Positions 1 through 9,218 of a stretch of 64,000 nucleotides of DNA are shown in pieces (positions within the stretch are counted from its first letter, which is position 1; every line of letters starts with the position of its first letter). The notes under the pieces were generated by a model that was not told the origin of the DNA, ran no database searches, and saw only the letters and a list, made by a program, of their open reading frames with translations. The translations under genes and the position numbers were made by a program. Origin of the DNA: an uncultured Christensenellaceae bacterium (lineage in GTDB: Bacteria > Bacillota > Clostridia > Christensenellales > Pumilibacteraceae); contig CAJULQ010000006.1 of the NCBI GenBank assembly GCA_910587595.1, positions 1 to 64,000 of the forward strand. The letters are read 5' to 3'.

Positions 1-107
1 CTCTTCTTTCCATATTGATTTCTCTTCTTCTTCTATGCTGTTGTCAATGTGCAAATTGCCGAGCGACCCAACGGTCGCGCACCGCCGCTTAAAGCGACAG
101 CTTAAAT

Positions 108-136
108 AGAATACCACATGCAATAAGGAAAGTCAA
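108..136 (-). promoter_or_regulatory. Leftward sigma-70-type promoter at window edge
   Basis: On the minus strand a TTGACT box (131-136) lies 17 bp from a TATTCT box (108-113). The predicted transcript runs left off the window. Its first 100 nt contain a GCGACC/GGTCGC stem-loop near 62-77 and then a purine-rich GAAGAAGAAG stretch. An ATG at 11-13 could open a gene, but its Shine-Dalgarno sequence is poor. The leader also resembles an rRNA leader or 16S-23S spacer, so an rRNA operon to the left is possible; this is inference. Confidence 0.5.
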
Positions 137-202
137 CTGTTTTATCGAAAGTTTTTCATTTTTTTCTCGAAATTTGTATAAAATGCCTATACGCCGCGTG
201 AG

Positions 203-231
203 TTGACAAAAAATCGCCGCCGCGGTATACT
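203..231 (+). promoter_or_regulatory. Promoter of the PhnP-like hydrolase gene
   Basis: TTGACA at 203-208 and TATACT at 226-231 are separated by exactly 17 bp. The start codon follows 28 bp after the -10 box, with AGGAGAAAGG just before the ATG at 260. This is a near-consensus vegetative promoter. Confidence 0.8.
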
Positions 232-259
232 GATACCGTAAGAAAATAGGAGAAAGGAC

Positions 260-1099
260 ATGAAACTGACCTATTTGGGCACCGCGGCCGCCGAGGGGTT
301 GCCGGCGGTGTGGTGCAACTGTTCGGTTTGCCGCGCGGCCAAAGCGGCGGGCGGCAAAAACGTGCGCACGCGCAGCCAGATTCTCATTGACGATCGCGTG
401 TTGCTCGATTTTCCCATGGACACGTATTTGCACGTTCTGCAAAACAAGCTCGACCTTTCCAAAGTGGACACGGTGCTCATAACGCACGCGCACATGGACC
501 ACTGCTATCCGCAAGAGTTCAACTTGCACGGCGAGCCGTTTGCGCACGGCATGTCCCGCCCCACGGTGACCGTATACGGCAACAAGACGGTCAAAAAGAC
601 GTTTAAGCAAGCCACCCGCGCCGAAATGAAAGCGCACGTGGCCGCCTCGGTGCCCTTTGTGTCCGTGCGTCCCTACGAGCGTTTTACCGCGGTGGGCGGC
701 TACACGATCACGGCGTTGCCCGCCGTGCACACCAAGGGCGAGCACTGCTTTATATATGCGATAGAAAAAGAGGGCAAAACGGCTCTGCTGTGCAACGACA
801 GCGGCATTTTGCCCGACGAACAATACGCCCGCATGGCGGCCATGGGGTTGCGATTCGATTTGGTCAGTTTCGACGCCACGTACGGATACGCCCGCCACGG
901 CAAAGGGCGGCACATGGGCGCGCAAGACGCCGCCGACGAACGGGAAAAAATGAAAGCGCACTGCTTGGTGCACGACAACACGCGCTACGTGCTCACCCAC
1001 TTTTCGCACAACTGCGATCTAAACCACGCGCAACTGTGCGAAAAAGTGCAAAACGAAAATTTTACGGTGGCATACGACGGTATGCAGACCGAGATATAA
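260..1099 (+). CDS. PhnP-like metallo-beta-lactamase-fold hydrolase
   Basis: A 279-residue MBL-fold metal-dependent hydrolase. The metal-binding motif THAHMDH is at residues 75-81 (H76, H78, D80, H81). The N-terminal Cys cluster C19, C21, C24 matches the structural zinc site of PhnP, a cyclic-phosphate phosphodiesterase, so the PhnP branch is favoured over lactonases or RNase Z. Further ligands are likely the His in AVHTKGEH (about 159) and the His in LTHFSHN near the C-terminus. A strong Shine-Dalgarno sequence and a consensus promoter fix the start. No phn genes lie nearby, so the substrate is unknown; a cyclic phosphate or nucleotide is a guess. It converges with the next gene, 7 bp apart. 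Confidence 0.85.
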   Translation: MKLTYLGTAAAEGLPAVWCNCSVCRAAKAAGGKNVRTRSQILIDDRVLLDFPMDTYLHVLQNKLDLSKVDTVLITHAHMDHCYPQEFNLHGEPFAHGMSRPTVTVYGNKTVKKTFKQATRAEMKAHVAASVPFVSVRPYERFTAVGGYTITALPAVHTKGEHCFIYAIEKEGKTALLCNDSGILPDEQYARMAAMGLRFDLVSFDATYGYARHGKGRHMGAQDAADEREKMKAHCLVHDNTRYVLTHFSHNCDLNHAQLCEKVQNENFTVAYDGMQTEI

Positions 1100-1106
1100 C
1101 GCTTTT

Positions 1107-2300
1107 TTACGGCAAGTATCGCTCCAAAAATCCGAGCGCGCGCATGAGCGCCAACGCCGAGGGCGCCACGGCGAACGTGTCGGGCGCCAACGCCGCCACC
1201 GTGCGCACGTCGCTTTCGTCCAAAACGCCTTTGCACCCGAACCCGTCGTCGGCATACAACCGACGAAACGGGCGCTTTGCCTCTTCGAACAGTTTGCACA
1301 CGTCGGCCGCCAAGCCGCCCAACTCGTCGCGGTATTCGTGCAATCGGTAGGCCGTTAAAGCGGACGAGGACAGCCTACCGCTCGCCGCGCGCACGGCCGC
1401 CGTTTCGCGCCAACCCAAAAACTCGCTCAGCTTTTCGGCGCGCAAGTTGTTGTCGGGCGGCGGCATAAACACGTTGGGCGCATCGGCAAACGCGCGGTAC
1501 ATGCGCGCCAGCACCGCCCCGAACAAAAAGGCCGTTTCGCCGTGCAACAACGGCGGTCTGCTTTCATACGAAAACAACATGTGCGCCGTGCGCGCGCAGC
1601 TCTCCGCCCCGCCGTGCAACAGCACGGTTTTTTGTTGCGAAAGCGCCGCCAAGTCCAACGCGGCTTGCGCCAATACCGCGGCCGTTTTCGGATCGTGGCG
1701 GCCGCCTTGCGCCGCTTGCTCGAGCGCGGCATATATAATATCAAACACCCGTTCGCGCAAATCGGCGGGCAGCGTGCGTCCCGCGGCGCGCTCGGTAGCC
1801 TCCAGATCGAATAGGTGCACCGCCGTTGCCACAATATCGCCGAACGCCGCGGGCAGTTGGTTGTCCGTCGCCGTTACGCCCTCTTGCAACAACGCGGCGG
1901 CGCACGGCGCGGCGCCCGCCACGCACCGCCAGATACCGCCCGACCAAAGCAAACAATAGGGATCGAGCACGCGCAACGCGCACGGCGACCCCACCGCCGC
2001 GAACACAGGCACCCCCCAACGCTTGCCCAAATATTTGGCGCAATCGGCCGCCGTGTTGCCGCCCACCGCCACCACCATGCGCACGTCGGCGTCCGCCTCC
2101 GTTTTATCCAACGTTTCGGCCGTTAAACACAACGGCAAGCGGCGCAACGCCACGCCCGCTTTGCGCAAGCGGCGGGCATACGCGCCCAACAACTCTTCGC
2201 GCTCGCAAACCACCGCCGCCACCGAACCGGCGGGCAGTCGCTTTTGCACTTCTTCCACGTCGGCCGCGACGTTTTGTTCGTTTATCTCCCGTATGCTCAT
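1107..2300 (-). CDS. Glycerol-1-phosphate dehydrogenase/DHQ-synthase-like protein
   Basis: A 397-residue protein. The N-terminal half has a VVAVGGNTAADCAKYL segment that matches the NAD-binding GGG(S/T) loop of the dehydroquinate-synthase-like superfamily. A following FGD motif and a C-terminal LLHGE match conserved positions of the AraM/EgsA glycerol-1-phosphate dehydrogenase branch. The GAEHxxSH-type metal site reads GAESCARTAH here, so one metal-binding His may be lost and activity is uncertain. The frame is open further upstream, but the ATG at 2300 is chosen because the longer version would run through the terminator and into hisC. A TATACT box sits only 8 nt before this ATG, so the mRNA may be leaderless. 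Confidence 0.65.
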   Translation of the reverse strand: MSIREINEQNVAADVEEVQKRLPAGSVAAVVCEREELLGAYARRLRKAGVALRRLPLCLTAETLDKTEADADVRMVVAVGGNTAADCAKYLGKRWGVPVFAAVGSPCALRVLDPYCLLWSGGIWRCVAGAAPCAAALLQEGVTATDNQLPAAFGDIVATAVHLFDLEATERAAGRTLPADLRERVFDIIYAALEQAAQGGRHDPKTAAVLAQAALDLAALSQQKTVLLHGGAESCARTAHMLFSYESRPPLLHGETAFLFGAVLARMYRAFADAPNVFMPPPDNNLRAEKLSEFLGWRETAAVRAASGRLSSSALTAYRLHEYRDELGGLAADVCKLFEEAKRPFRRLYADDGFGCKGVLDESDVRTVAALAPDTFAVAPSALALMRALGFLERYLP

Positions 2301-2308
2301 ACAGTGGC

Positions 2309-2314
2309 AGTATA
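2309..2314 (-). promoter_or_regulatory. Putative -10 box very close to the start codon
   Basis: TATACT on the minus strand ends 8 nt before the ATG at 2300. No good -35 box is seen 17 bp upstream, where T-rich terminator sequence lies. If used, the transcript would begin at or next to the start codon. Confidence 0.35.
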
Positions 2315-2331
2315 CCACGGCCGCCCGCAAA

Positions 2332-2369
2332 AAAAATGCCGTAACTTGCAGAGTTATGGCATTTTTACA
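2332..2369 (-). terminator. Rho-independent terminator after hisC
   Basis: On the minus strand the inverted repeat AATGCCATAAC/GTTACGGCATT with a 7-nt loop is followed by a run of eight Ts. It starts at the hisC stop codon and separates hisC from the downstream dehydrogenase-like gene. Confidence 0.85.
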
Positions 2370-3405
2370 GTAATGATTCCAAAATTTGCATTTGCTCGTC
2401 GGTGCCCACGGTGATACGCACGCGGTCTTGTAAACGCGGCGCGTTCCAATGGCGCACCAAAACGCCCTTTTCTTTCCATTCTCTATACGTCCGCTCGCCG
2501 TTCCCGTCCGGCACGGCCGCAAACAAAAAGTTGGTCGACGACACGGGGCAATCATACCCTTTGGCCAATAGCTTTTCGCGGAACGCGTCCCGCGTTTTCA
2601 CCACCGCCGCCACGCGATCGGTAAAGTAGGCAACGTCGGTCAGCGCGGCAAGCGCCACCGCTTGGGTGCACGCGTTCACCGTGTAGCTGTTGAAACTGTC
2701 TTTCACGCGCATGAGCGCGCGCACGATATCTTCGTTGGCCACGGCATAGCCGCACCGCGCCCCCGCCAACGCGTAACTTTTGGAAAACGTTTTTACCACC
2801 GCGGCGTTGTCGCTTTGCGCCGCTTGCTTGGCCAAACTCGGCTTGCCCGCAAAATCGATATACGCCTCGTCTATGATCGCGGGCGTGCGCCCGCCCACAA
2901 AGCAAGACATGTCTTCCCACACGCTTGTGGGCGCGTTAGGATTGGCGATCACAATGCCGCCCGCGTCGCGGTAACCCTCCCGCACAAGTTTCCAACGGGC
3001 GTCGAGCGGTACCGTGCGATACGGCAACCCGAACAGCTTGCAATACACGGGATAAAAACTATAGGTAACGTCGGCAAAACACACCGGCTTGTCGGGATCG
3101 AACAACGCGGCAAAGGCAAACGCAAGCACTTCGTCGCTCCCGTTGCCCACAAAAACGTTTTCGCGCCGCACCCCCTCTTTGGCCGCCAGCGCATCGCGCA
3201 ACGCGGTACAGTCGGGGTCGGGATACAACCTAAAGTCGGCCGCCGAAAAGGTATGCAAAACCCGCTCGGCCGCGGGCGACGGCGGATACGGGTTCTCGTT
3301 GGTATTCAATTTTACAAACGTTCGGCCGCGCGGCTGTTCGCCCGCCGTATAGGGCGCCAAACGTTGCGCCAATCGGGAAAGCACGGCTGTTCGCTCAGTC
3401 GGCAT
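2365..3405 (-). CDS. hisC: Histidinol-phosphate aminotransferase-like protein
   Basis: A 346-residue fold-type I PLP-dependent aminotransferase. It has the N-terminal LNTNENPYPPSP substrate-arm motif of HisC, the IANPNAPTS segment and the PLP-lysine motif KTFSKSYALAGARCGYA, plus the C-terminal RITVGT arginine. HisC converts imidazole-acetol phosphate and glutamate to histidinol phosphate in histidine synthesis. No other his gene is nearby, so a related role such as phenylalanine or tyrosine transamination or CobD-like decarboxylation remains possible. The ATG at 3405 overlaps the end of the foldase gene by 11 bp; another in-frame ATG lies at 3429. It is co-transcribed with the PrsA-like gene. 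Confidence 0.85.
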   Translation of the reverse strand: MPTERTAVLSRLAQRLAPYTAGEQPRGRTFVKLNTNENPYPPSPAAERVLHTFSAADFRLYPDPDCTALRDALAAKEGVRRENVFVGNGSDEVLAFAFAALFDPDKPVCFADVTYSFYPVYCKLFGLPYRTVPLDARWKLVREGYRDAGGIVIANPNAPTSVWEDMSCFVGGRTPAIIDEAYIDFAGKPSLAKQAAQSDNAAVVKTFSKSYALAGARCGYAVANEDIVRALMRVKDSFNSYTVNACTQAVALAALTDVAYFTDRVAAVVKTRDAFREKLLAKGYDCPVSSTNFLFAAVPDGNGERTYREWKEKGVLVRHWNAPRLQDRVRITVGTDEQMQILESLL

Positions 3406-5206
3406 ACAAGCTTTTATACCGCTTGGCATAGGTGTGCACCACGCCCGCGCTCTCTTGGTAGTAGGTGATGCGCTCGTTTTGCCACACCGAAAACGCCTCG
3501 TTTTCTTTAGACGTGCGAATGGTTTTGGTGAGTTCTTCGCGCACGGTGGAATATGCGCCCGGCGTGATGGGATCGTCTATCCCGCGGCGACTGCCGCCCA
3601 CGACGTTTTGCGAAAAATACATGATGTGCACGCCGTAATCGGTGACCACCATGGAATCGAGCACGTCGCCCTCTTTATACTTGGTGGCAAGCTCCATGGC
3701 GCCGTCGTAAAACTCTTCCATGTAGCCCGAATGTCCGTCTTCGTCGCCGCGTTTGACGGCGTATTGCTTGCCTTGCCCGAACGCGCCGGGGTCGGTGTTG
3801 TAATCGTAAATGTAACGGTCGAACGTGCGCTCGGCCTTTTTCACGTCCGGTCCGCAACCGAGCACGGCCGCTTTCACGGCATCGAACACGTTTTGCACGG
3901 TGGTGGGATGTTCGGTATCGTTTTCGCCGTTCACGTGCGGGTACACCACGATATCGTTGACCATGGCGTCGCGATACGCTTTGTATTTTTGGCTGTCGTT
4001 TTTGGGGTCGGCCTTAAACGCTTTGAGTTGCGCCGTTTGTTCGTCGGAGAACGGCAACAAAATGTGCTTTACGAAAAAGTAGCTGCTGTCGCGGAAATAC
4101 AGTATAGTGGTTTCGCCGCCCGACACCGCCGTTTGATACGCGGACGCGTCGTTTTTATACGTGTTGGTTTGATAGGCCATTTGGCTGTTGTACGCGTCGG
4201 CCACTTCTTTGTCGGAAACGTCCACGCCGTCGGTGATATAGTTTTGCAATTTGGTGATGGCCACGCTCTGTTGCGCGTTTTTTGCCAACAGATACTGCAC
4301 GTAGTGCGTGCTGCCCAACATGGGATACACGCCCGACCAACCTTTGGCGGCCACCACGGCGTCTATGGCTTTATCGTCTTGCTTGAACTTTTCTTTGTCC
4401 GCTTTGGTCACGCGCAGATCGTTGGCGGCCGCTTGCTTTAACAGCGACACAAAACGTTGCACCGCCTCGCGGTCTAAGCTCTTTTGCTCTTCCGATCCCC
4501 ACAAGCACGGGTAGTCTTTTTCTTCGGGCGCCCACACGGTATAGGTGGGTATCTTTATTTTATTGCCGTTTTCGTCCAGCTTATCTTCGCCGTTTTCGTC
4601 TTTCTCGTAAACAAAGTTGCCGTTTTCGTCTTTCTCGTAAATAATATTGTTATACTCGTCGCGGGCGTAGTCGGTATAGTCCTCGTCCGTGGTTTCGTCG
4701 GGCATGGTGGGATAAGTGGTTTCTTTTTCTTCGCTCTGGCTGTTGTCGCCCGCCGTTTCGTCGTATTCGCCCATGATCTCTTTTTTGAGCGCGGCGATCT
4801 GGTTATCGATGGCCGCATACACCGAACGGGTCACATCGTTATGGTCTTTTTGCGTCCACTTGATAAGGTTTTGCTTTTCGATGCGCTCGGCCTCTATGAG
4901 CAACAACTCGCGCGTGATCATTTCGTTCAGCAACCGCTCGGTGGCCTCTTTGAGCGTGAGATTATAGTTTTGCACATACGTTTGCGCGTACTGGTTCATG
5001 GTTTGGATCAGTTCGCTCTTGTAGATCACTTTTTTCTCGCTCTCGAACACCAACTCGCCCTTGCTGTTGTATTCTTTGATAGGATCGATAACCGCCACGA
5101 TCTGCTTGGCGTCTTTTTCGTCGTTATGCTCGATCAAAGCGCAGCCCGCAAACACCGAGCCGCTCAAAACGATACAAAGCAATATGCCCATAAGCTTTTT
5201 ATACAT
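3395..5206 (-). CDS. PrsA/SurA-like peptidyl-prolyl isomerase lipoprotein
   Basis: A 603-residue lipoprotein with a signal peptide ending in the lipobox VFAGC (Cys about 22). An N-terminal SurA/PrsA-like helical segment covers about 60-120. An acidic low-complexity insert (about 150-225) includes a repeated YEKDENGNF-type decapeptide. The C-terminal rotamase-like region begins at YFFVKHILLPFSD and ends with a VVTDYGVHIMYF motif typical of PpiC domains. PrsA proteins sit on the outer face of the membrane and fold secreted proteins. It is about twice the length of B. subtilis PrsA, because of the insert and a longer middle region. A consensus promoter precedes it, and hisC overlaps its 3' end. 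Confidence 0.85.
   Translation of the reverse strand: MYKKLMGILLCIVLSGSVFAGCALIEHNDEKDAKQIVAVIDPIKEYNSKGELVFESEKKVIYKSELIQTMNQYAQTYVQNYNLTLKEATERLLNEMITRELLLIEAERIEKQNLIKWTQKDHNDVTRSVYAAIDNQIAALKKEIMGEYDETAGDNSQSEEKETTYPTMPDETTDEDYTDYARDEYNNIIYEKDENGNFVYEKDENGEDKLDENGNKIKIPTYTVWAPEEKDYPCLWGSEEQKSLDREAVQRFVSLLKQAAANDLRVTKADKEKFKQDDKAIDAVVAAKGWSGVYPMLGSTHYVQYLLAKNAQQSVAITKLQNYITDGVDVSDKEVADAYNSQMAYQTNTYKNDASAYQTAVSGGETTILYFRDSSYFFVKHILLPFSDEQTAQLKAFKADPKNDSQKYKAYRDAMVNDIVVYPHVNGENDTEHPTTVQNVFDAVKAAVLGCGPDVKKAERTFDRYIYDYNTDPGAFGQGKQYAVKRGDEDGHSGYMEEFYDGAMELATKYKEGDVLDSMVVTDYGVHIMYFSQNVVGGSRRGIDDPITPGAYSTVREELTKTIRTSKENEAFSVWQNERITYYQESAGVVHTYAKRYKSLYAD
4589..4648 (-). repeat. 30-bp tandem repeat in the foldase gene
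   Basis: Two near-identical 30-bp units encode consecutive YEKDENGNF-like peptides in the acidic insert of the PrsA-like protein. The unit length is a multiple of three, so copy-number changes keep the frame. Confidence 0.7.
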
Positions 5207-5265
5207 AGATAGGTAAACCCCCGAAGTAGTCGGAAAAATAGCGACACTTATAAGTATCGGATTTT

Positions 5266-5294
5266 ATTATACAAGATTATGTCCCAAAAATCAA
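5266..5294 (-). promoter_or_regulatory. Promoter of the foldase-hisC transcript
   Basis: TTGATT (5289-5294) and TATAAT (5266-5271) are 17 bp apart on the minus strand. The leader of about 55 nt contains the palindrome ACTTATAAGT. Confidence 0.75.
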
Positions 5295-5310
5295 ATAAAT
5301 TCCCCTACTT

Positions 5311-8300
5311 TTAACAACATTTCGTTAAAAATTCCGTTAGCTCCGCCACGGCGGCGCGCCCCGTAAATTTGACGCGCACCTCTTTGTCGGTAAACGAAAC
5401 GCCTTTGCCGAGCGCGATATACGACGTTACGTATTCGCCGAGGTCTTTTACCGAGGGGAACGTGAGCTGCGCCACCGCGCCGCGCAACAACACCCGCGTG
5501 GCGCCCGCTTTGCCCGCCAACGTTTTGATAAGCCCCACCCGCGCCAGATTGACTACCGAGGCGGGCGGCGGACCGTAGATCTCTTGTATATCGGCCAACA
5601 GCGCGGAACATTCGCTCTCGCAAGAAAGCTTGGCGATACGTGCGTACAGCCGCACCCGCCAATCTTTGTCGGGCACATAGTTTTCGGGCACGAATGCGTT
5701 AAAGTCGCACGTGACCGTCACGTCCGCCTTTAACGCGGGCGCCGCGCCGCCGCGCAACTCGTCCACCGCCGACTGCAAGATCTTGCAATACATGTCGTAG
5801 CCCACTTTTTCGATGTGGCCGTGCTGTTCTCTGCCCAGCACGTTGCCCGCCCCGCGGATCTCGAGGTCGCGCATGGCGATCTTGAACCCGCTGGAAAGTT
5901 CGGTGAACTGCGTGATGGCGTCCAGCCGTTTATACGCCGCTTCCGAAAGGATTTTAGACGGGTCATAGGTAAAATATACGTAGGCCAAACGATTGCTCCG
6001 CCCCACGCGGCCGCGCAACTGATACATTTGCGCCAATCCCAACCGATCGGAATCGATTACCAGCATGGTGTTGGCGCGCGGCATGTCTATGCCGTTTTCG
6101 ATAATGGTGGAGGCCACCAAAACGTCTGCCTCGCCCTTTTCGAACCGCTCTATAACGCCCGACAAAACTTGCTCGCTCATTTGCCCGTGCGCCACGCACA
6201 CGCGCGCGTCGGGCGCCAAGCTTTGCACCGACGTGGCAAAGCGGTCTATGTCGGCCACGCGATTGTAAACAACGAACACTTGCCCGCCCCGCCCTATCTC
6301 GCGCTCGATGGCGTCGCGGCAAAGCGCCTCGCCGTATTCGGTGACAAAGGTCTGCACGGGCAGACGGTCGGCGGGCGGCGTGTCGAGCACCGAAATATCG
6401 CGAATGCCCGACAGCGACATGTGCAACGTGCGAGGAATGGGGGTGGCCGACAGACTGAGCACGTTCACGTTCACTTTGAGCCGCTTGATCTTTTCTTTGT
6501 CGGCCACGCCGAACCGCTGTTCTTCGTCGAGGATCAAAAGTCCCAAATCGGCAAACGCAACGTCGCTCGACAACACGCGGTGGGTGCCGCACACGATGTC
6601 CGCCTTGCCGCACGCCAGATCGTCGAGCGCTTGTTCGGTTTGGGCGCGGGTGTTAAAGCGGGTGAGCGACGCCACGCGCACGCCGAATTTTTCCATGCGC
6701 GCCTTTACCGTTTCATAGTGTTGGCGCGCCAATATGGTGGTGGGCGAAACGAACGCCACTTGCTTGCCCTCGCAGATTACCTTAAACGCCAACCGCATGG
6801 CCACCTCGGTCTTACCGAACCCCACGTCGCCGCACAGCAGTCTATCCATGATCTTGCCGTCTTTTAGGTCTTTGATGCCCTCGGCCGTGGCCGCGAGCTG
6901 ATCCTCGGTTTCGCTGTACGGAAAATCGGCGCAAAATTCTTCCAACAAAGAATCGTCGGCCGCATAGGCGTGCCCCTTGCCCTCGCTGCGGCGGGCGTAT
7001 AAATCCACCAAGCCGAGCGCCATGTCTTTGACCGAGCGTTTTACCTTTTCGCACAAGCGGGCAAACTCCGCACCCCCTATCTTGGAAAGTTTGGGGTGCT
7101 CGCTCGCCACCATTTTGCTCAAGCTGTCTATATTCTCTATGGGCAAATACAGCTTGTCGCCGCCGGCGTACAGCACCACCACGTAGTCGCGTTCACTGCC
7201 GCCGATATCCAGCTTGCAGATATTTTCGCACAATCCGATACCGTGCACGCGGTGCACCACGTAATCGCCCACTTCGGGCAACACGAATGCATCCCGTCCT
7301 TTGCGCTTGATTACCTTTTTGGCCGCGCGCTTGCCGATATCCAACGTGCCAATAATCACTTGTTCGCTCGAAAAGAAAATACCGCCGTGCGGCAAAAACA
7401 CGTCTTCGAGCACGGCGCCGTGTCCTTTGCGCAGTTCGTCGAACAGATCGCGCAATTTTTCACGCGCCGCGGGCGTGCCGCAACACACCGTCACCGAATA
7501 CCCGCGCCGCGTCCACACGTCGATATCGGCGGCCAAAGCCGATAGGTCGCGGGCATAGTCGGGCAGATCGGCGGCCGACACCGTAAACACCGCATCGGGC
7601 GCAAATAAACGGTTTTGTCCGTCCACGCGGTGAAAGGCCAACAAACCGCCGAGACCTTTACGCACTTGCGCATCGGCAAAACGCGACGCACGGCAAAAGG
7701 AAAACGTATCGCCCGCCGCCAACAAACTTTTGCACCGCGCCGCGTGCTCGCTGTATAGCACCGCCACGTTGTCGGCCACGGTCTTGCAATCGTCGAACAC
7801 CACGGGCACGCCGGCAAAAAAGTCGGCAAACCCTTCGTGCGGACACAGCGGCAACAAAAAGGACAAACGCATGTTTCGCCCGCCGCTCGATAATTGCGCC
7901 GCCACCGCGGCGGCCACGTTTTGCAACCGCAACGTGGCGGGGCGCGCGGCCAGCTCTTCCGTTACCTTTTTTTCCACCGCATGGGCAAGGTCTTGCCCGT
8001 CCGCCCCGTCCAAAAACAATTCGGTGGCGGGATACACGCACACGCCGTCAACCTTTTCGCGCGCCGACTGGCTGGCGGGATCGAACGTGCGCACCGTTTC
8101 GATCTCGTCGCCGAAAAATTCGATACGGCGGCTGTCGTCGTCGCCCACGCTCCACACGTCCAAAATGTCGCCGCGCACGGCAAACGTGCCGCACTCGGTG
8201 ACTTGTTCGCAACGCTCGTAGCCCAGCCGCGCAAGCTTGGCCGCCAACGCGCCGAGGTCGCACGCGTCGCCCGTGCGCAACGATATAACGCCCGCCGTAA

Positions 8301-8670
8301 TATCCGACCGCCGCGGAAAAAGTTCGCCGAGCGCGGCGGCGGTGGCCACCAATACGTCGGCCTCGCCTCGCACAAACGCTACGGCCGCCCGCAAACGCCG
8401 GTAGTCGTTTTCCACCGAGCGGCGCACGGCGCAAGACAGCGCATCGTCCTTTTGGGGCAAAAACGCAACGCGCAAGCCGAGCGCCTCGAACTGCTCTTGC
8501 GCGGCGCGCGCCACGGCGATGTCGGCGCATACGTACACGAAACGCCCCAAACACGCCGCCGCGATCGTGCGATCGTATCCGCGCATGCCGAAAACCGAAA
8601 CGGCGTTGCCGTTCCGTACGCTGTCGAGTATTTCTTTGAGTTCGCCTTGCGGCCGTAATAGTTCATTCAC
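5311..8670 (-). CDS. mfd: Transcription-repair coupling factor Mfd
   Basis: A 1119-residue SF2 translocase that removes stalled RNA polymerase at DNA lesions and recruits UvrA. In order: UvrB-like N-terminal modules (about 1-350), a CarD-like RNA-polymerase-interaction domain starting at GDYVVHRVHGIG (about 470), a RecG-like helicase with Walker A GDVGFGKTEVAMR (about 612-625) and Walker B LLILDEEQRFG, motif VI QLRGRVGRS, and the C-terminal TRCF/D7 domain. The length is normal for the family. The start ATG overlaps the stop codon of pth by 4 bp, so the two are translationally coupled. Confidence 0.97.
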   Translation of the reverse strand: MNELLRPQGELKEILDSVRNGNAVSVFGMRGYDRTIAAACLGRFVYVCADIAVARAAQEQFEALGLRVAFLPQKDDALSCAVRRSVENDYRRLRAAVAFVRGEADVLVATAAALGELFPRRSDITAGVISLRTGDACDLGALAAKLARLGYERCEQVTECGTFAVRGDILDVWSVGDDDSRRIEFFGDEIETVRTFDPASQSAREKVDGVCVYPATELFLDGADGQDLAHAVEKKVTEELAARPATLRLQNVAAAVAAQLSSGGRNMRLSFLLPLCPHEGFADFFAGVPVVFDDCKTVADNVAVLYSEHAARCKSLLAAGDTFSFCRASRFADAQVRKGLGGLLAFHRVDGQNRLFAPDAVFTVSAADLPDYARDLSALAADIDVWTRRGYSVTVCCGTPAAREKLRDLFDELRKGHGAVLEDVFLPHGGIFFSSEQVIIGTLDIGKRAAKKVIKRKGRDAFVLPEVGDYVVHRVHGIGLCENICKLDIGGSERDYVVVLYAGGDKLYLPIENIDSLSKMVASEHPKLSKIGGAEFARLCEKVKRSVKDMALGLVDLYARRSEGKGHAYAADDSLLEEFCADFPYSETEDQLAATAEGIKDLKDGKIMDRLLCGDVGFGKTEVAMRLAFKVICEGKQVAFVSPTTILARQHYETVKARMEKFGVRVASLTRFNTRAQTEQALDDLACGKADIVCGTHRVLSSDVAFADLGLLILDEEQRFGVADKEKIKRLKVNVNVLSLSATPIPRTLHMSLSGIRDISVLDTPPADRLPVQTFVTEYGEALCRDAIEREIGRGGQVFVVYNRVADIDRFATSVQSLAPDARVCVAHGQMSEQVLSGVIERFEKGEADVLVASTIIENGIDMPRANTMLVIDSDRLGLAQMYQLRGRVGRSNRLAYVYFTYDPSKILSEAAYKRLDAITQFTELSSGFKIAMRDLEIRGAGNVLGREQHGHIEKVGYDMYCKILQSAVDELRGGAAPALKADVTVTCDFNAFVPENYVPDKDWRVRLYARIAKLSCESECSALLADIQEIYGPPPASVVNLARVGLIKTLAGKAGATRVLLRGAVAQLTFPSVKDLGEYVTSYIALGKGVSFTDKEVRVKFTGRAAVAELTEFLTKCC

Positions 8671-9209
8671 TGTTTATTGCAGTTCGGAGAAACTTGTTGC
8701 AAGCACGCGTCGCACGCCGCCTCGATGGCTTCCGCCAACGCGGGGCGCTCGTCTTGCGGCACGTCGGAAAGCACGTAATCGGCCAGCGGCATGCGTTCGG
8801 GGCCGCGCCCTATGCCTATGCGCACGCGCGGGAAATCCTCGGTGCCTATCTCGGCAATGATGTTGCGCATGCCGTTGTGCGTGCCGCCGCTGCCGTTTTG
8901 CCGTACGCGCACGGCGCCGCGGGCAATGTCGATATCGTCGAACAGCACGATTATGTCGCGACTGCTCGCCTTATACCGCGCCAACAACTGCTTTACCGCC
9001 TTGCCCGACAAATTCATGTAAGTGAGCGGCTTGCACAAGATCACTTTTTCGCCGTGATACGACCCCACGCCCGTGAGCGCGTCGCACTCGCGCGTTTTGA
9101 GCTTGATGCCCAATCGATCGCTTAGGCAATCCACCGCCAAAAAACCCATGTTATGAAAGGTGTAGGCGTACCGATCGCCGTAGTTGCCAAGCCCTACAAT
9201 GATCTTCAT
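8667..9209 (-). CDS. pth: Peptidyl-tRNA hydrolase
   Basis: A 180-residue Pth that releases peptides from prematurely dissociated peptidyl-tRNA. The catalytic set is present: Asn in GLGNYG, His in TFHNMGF (about 20) and Asp in LFDDIDIARG (about 93), followed by the GSGGTHNGMRNI loop. Two normally conserved residues differ: the Pro of GLGNPG is Tyr and the Arg of TRHN is Phe. It lies between the DUF1858 gene (9 bp) and mfd (4-bp overlap). A pth-mfd order is common in Firmicutes. Confidence 0.96.
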   Translation of the reverse strand: MKIIVGLGNYGDRYAYTFHNMGFLAVDCLSDRLGIKLKTRECDALTGVGSYHGEKVILCKPLTYMNLSGKAVKQLLARYKASSRDIIVLFDDIDIARGAVRVRQNGSGGTHNGMRNIIAEIGTEDFPRVRIGIGRGPERMPLADYVLSDVPQDERPALAEAIEAACDACLQQVSPNCNKQ

Positions 9210-9218
9210 GATCGGCCC

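Noticed and set aside
89..1009. Long open frame on the minus strand opposite the PhnP-like gene
   Set aside because: It mirrors a high-GC gene, has a biased Arg/His/Val composition, no family motifs and no ribosome site. The plus-strand gene has a promoter, a Shine-Dalgarno site and a metal motif.
2365..3405. Part of a histidine biosynthesis operon
   Set aside because: No other his gene is near; hisC is coupled to a foldase gene and closed by its own terminator.
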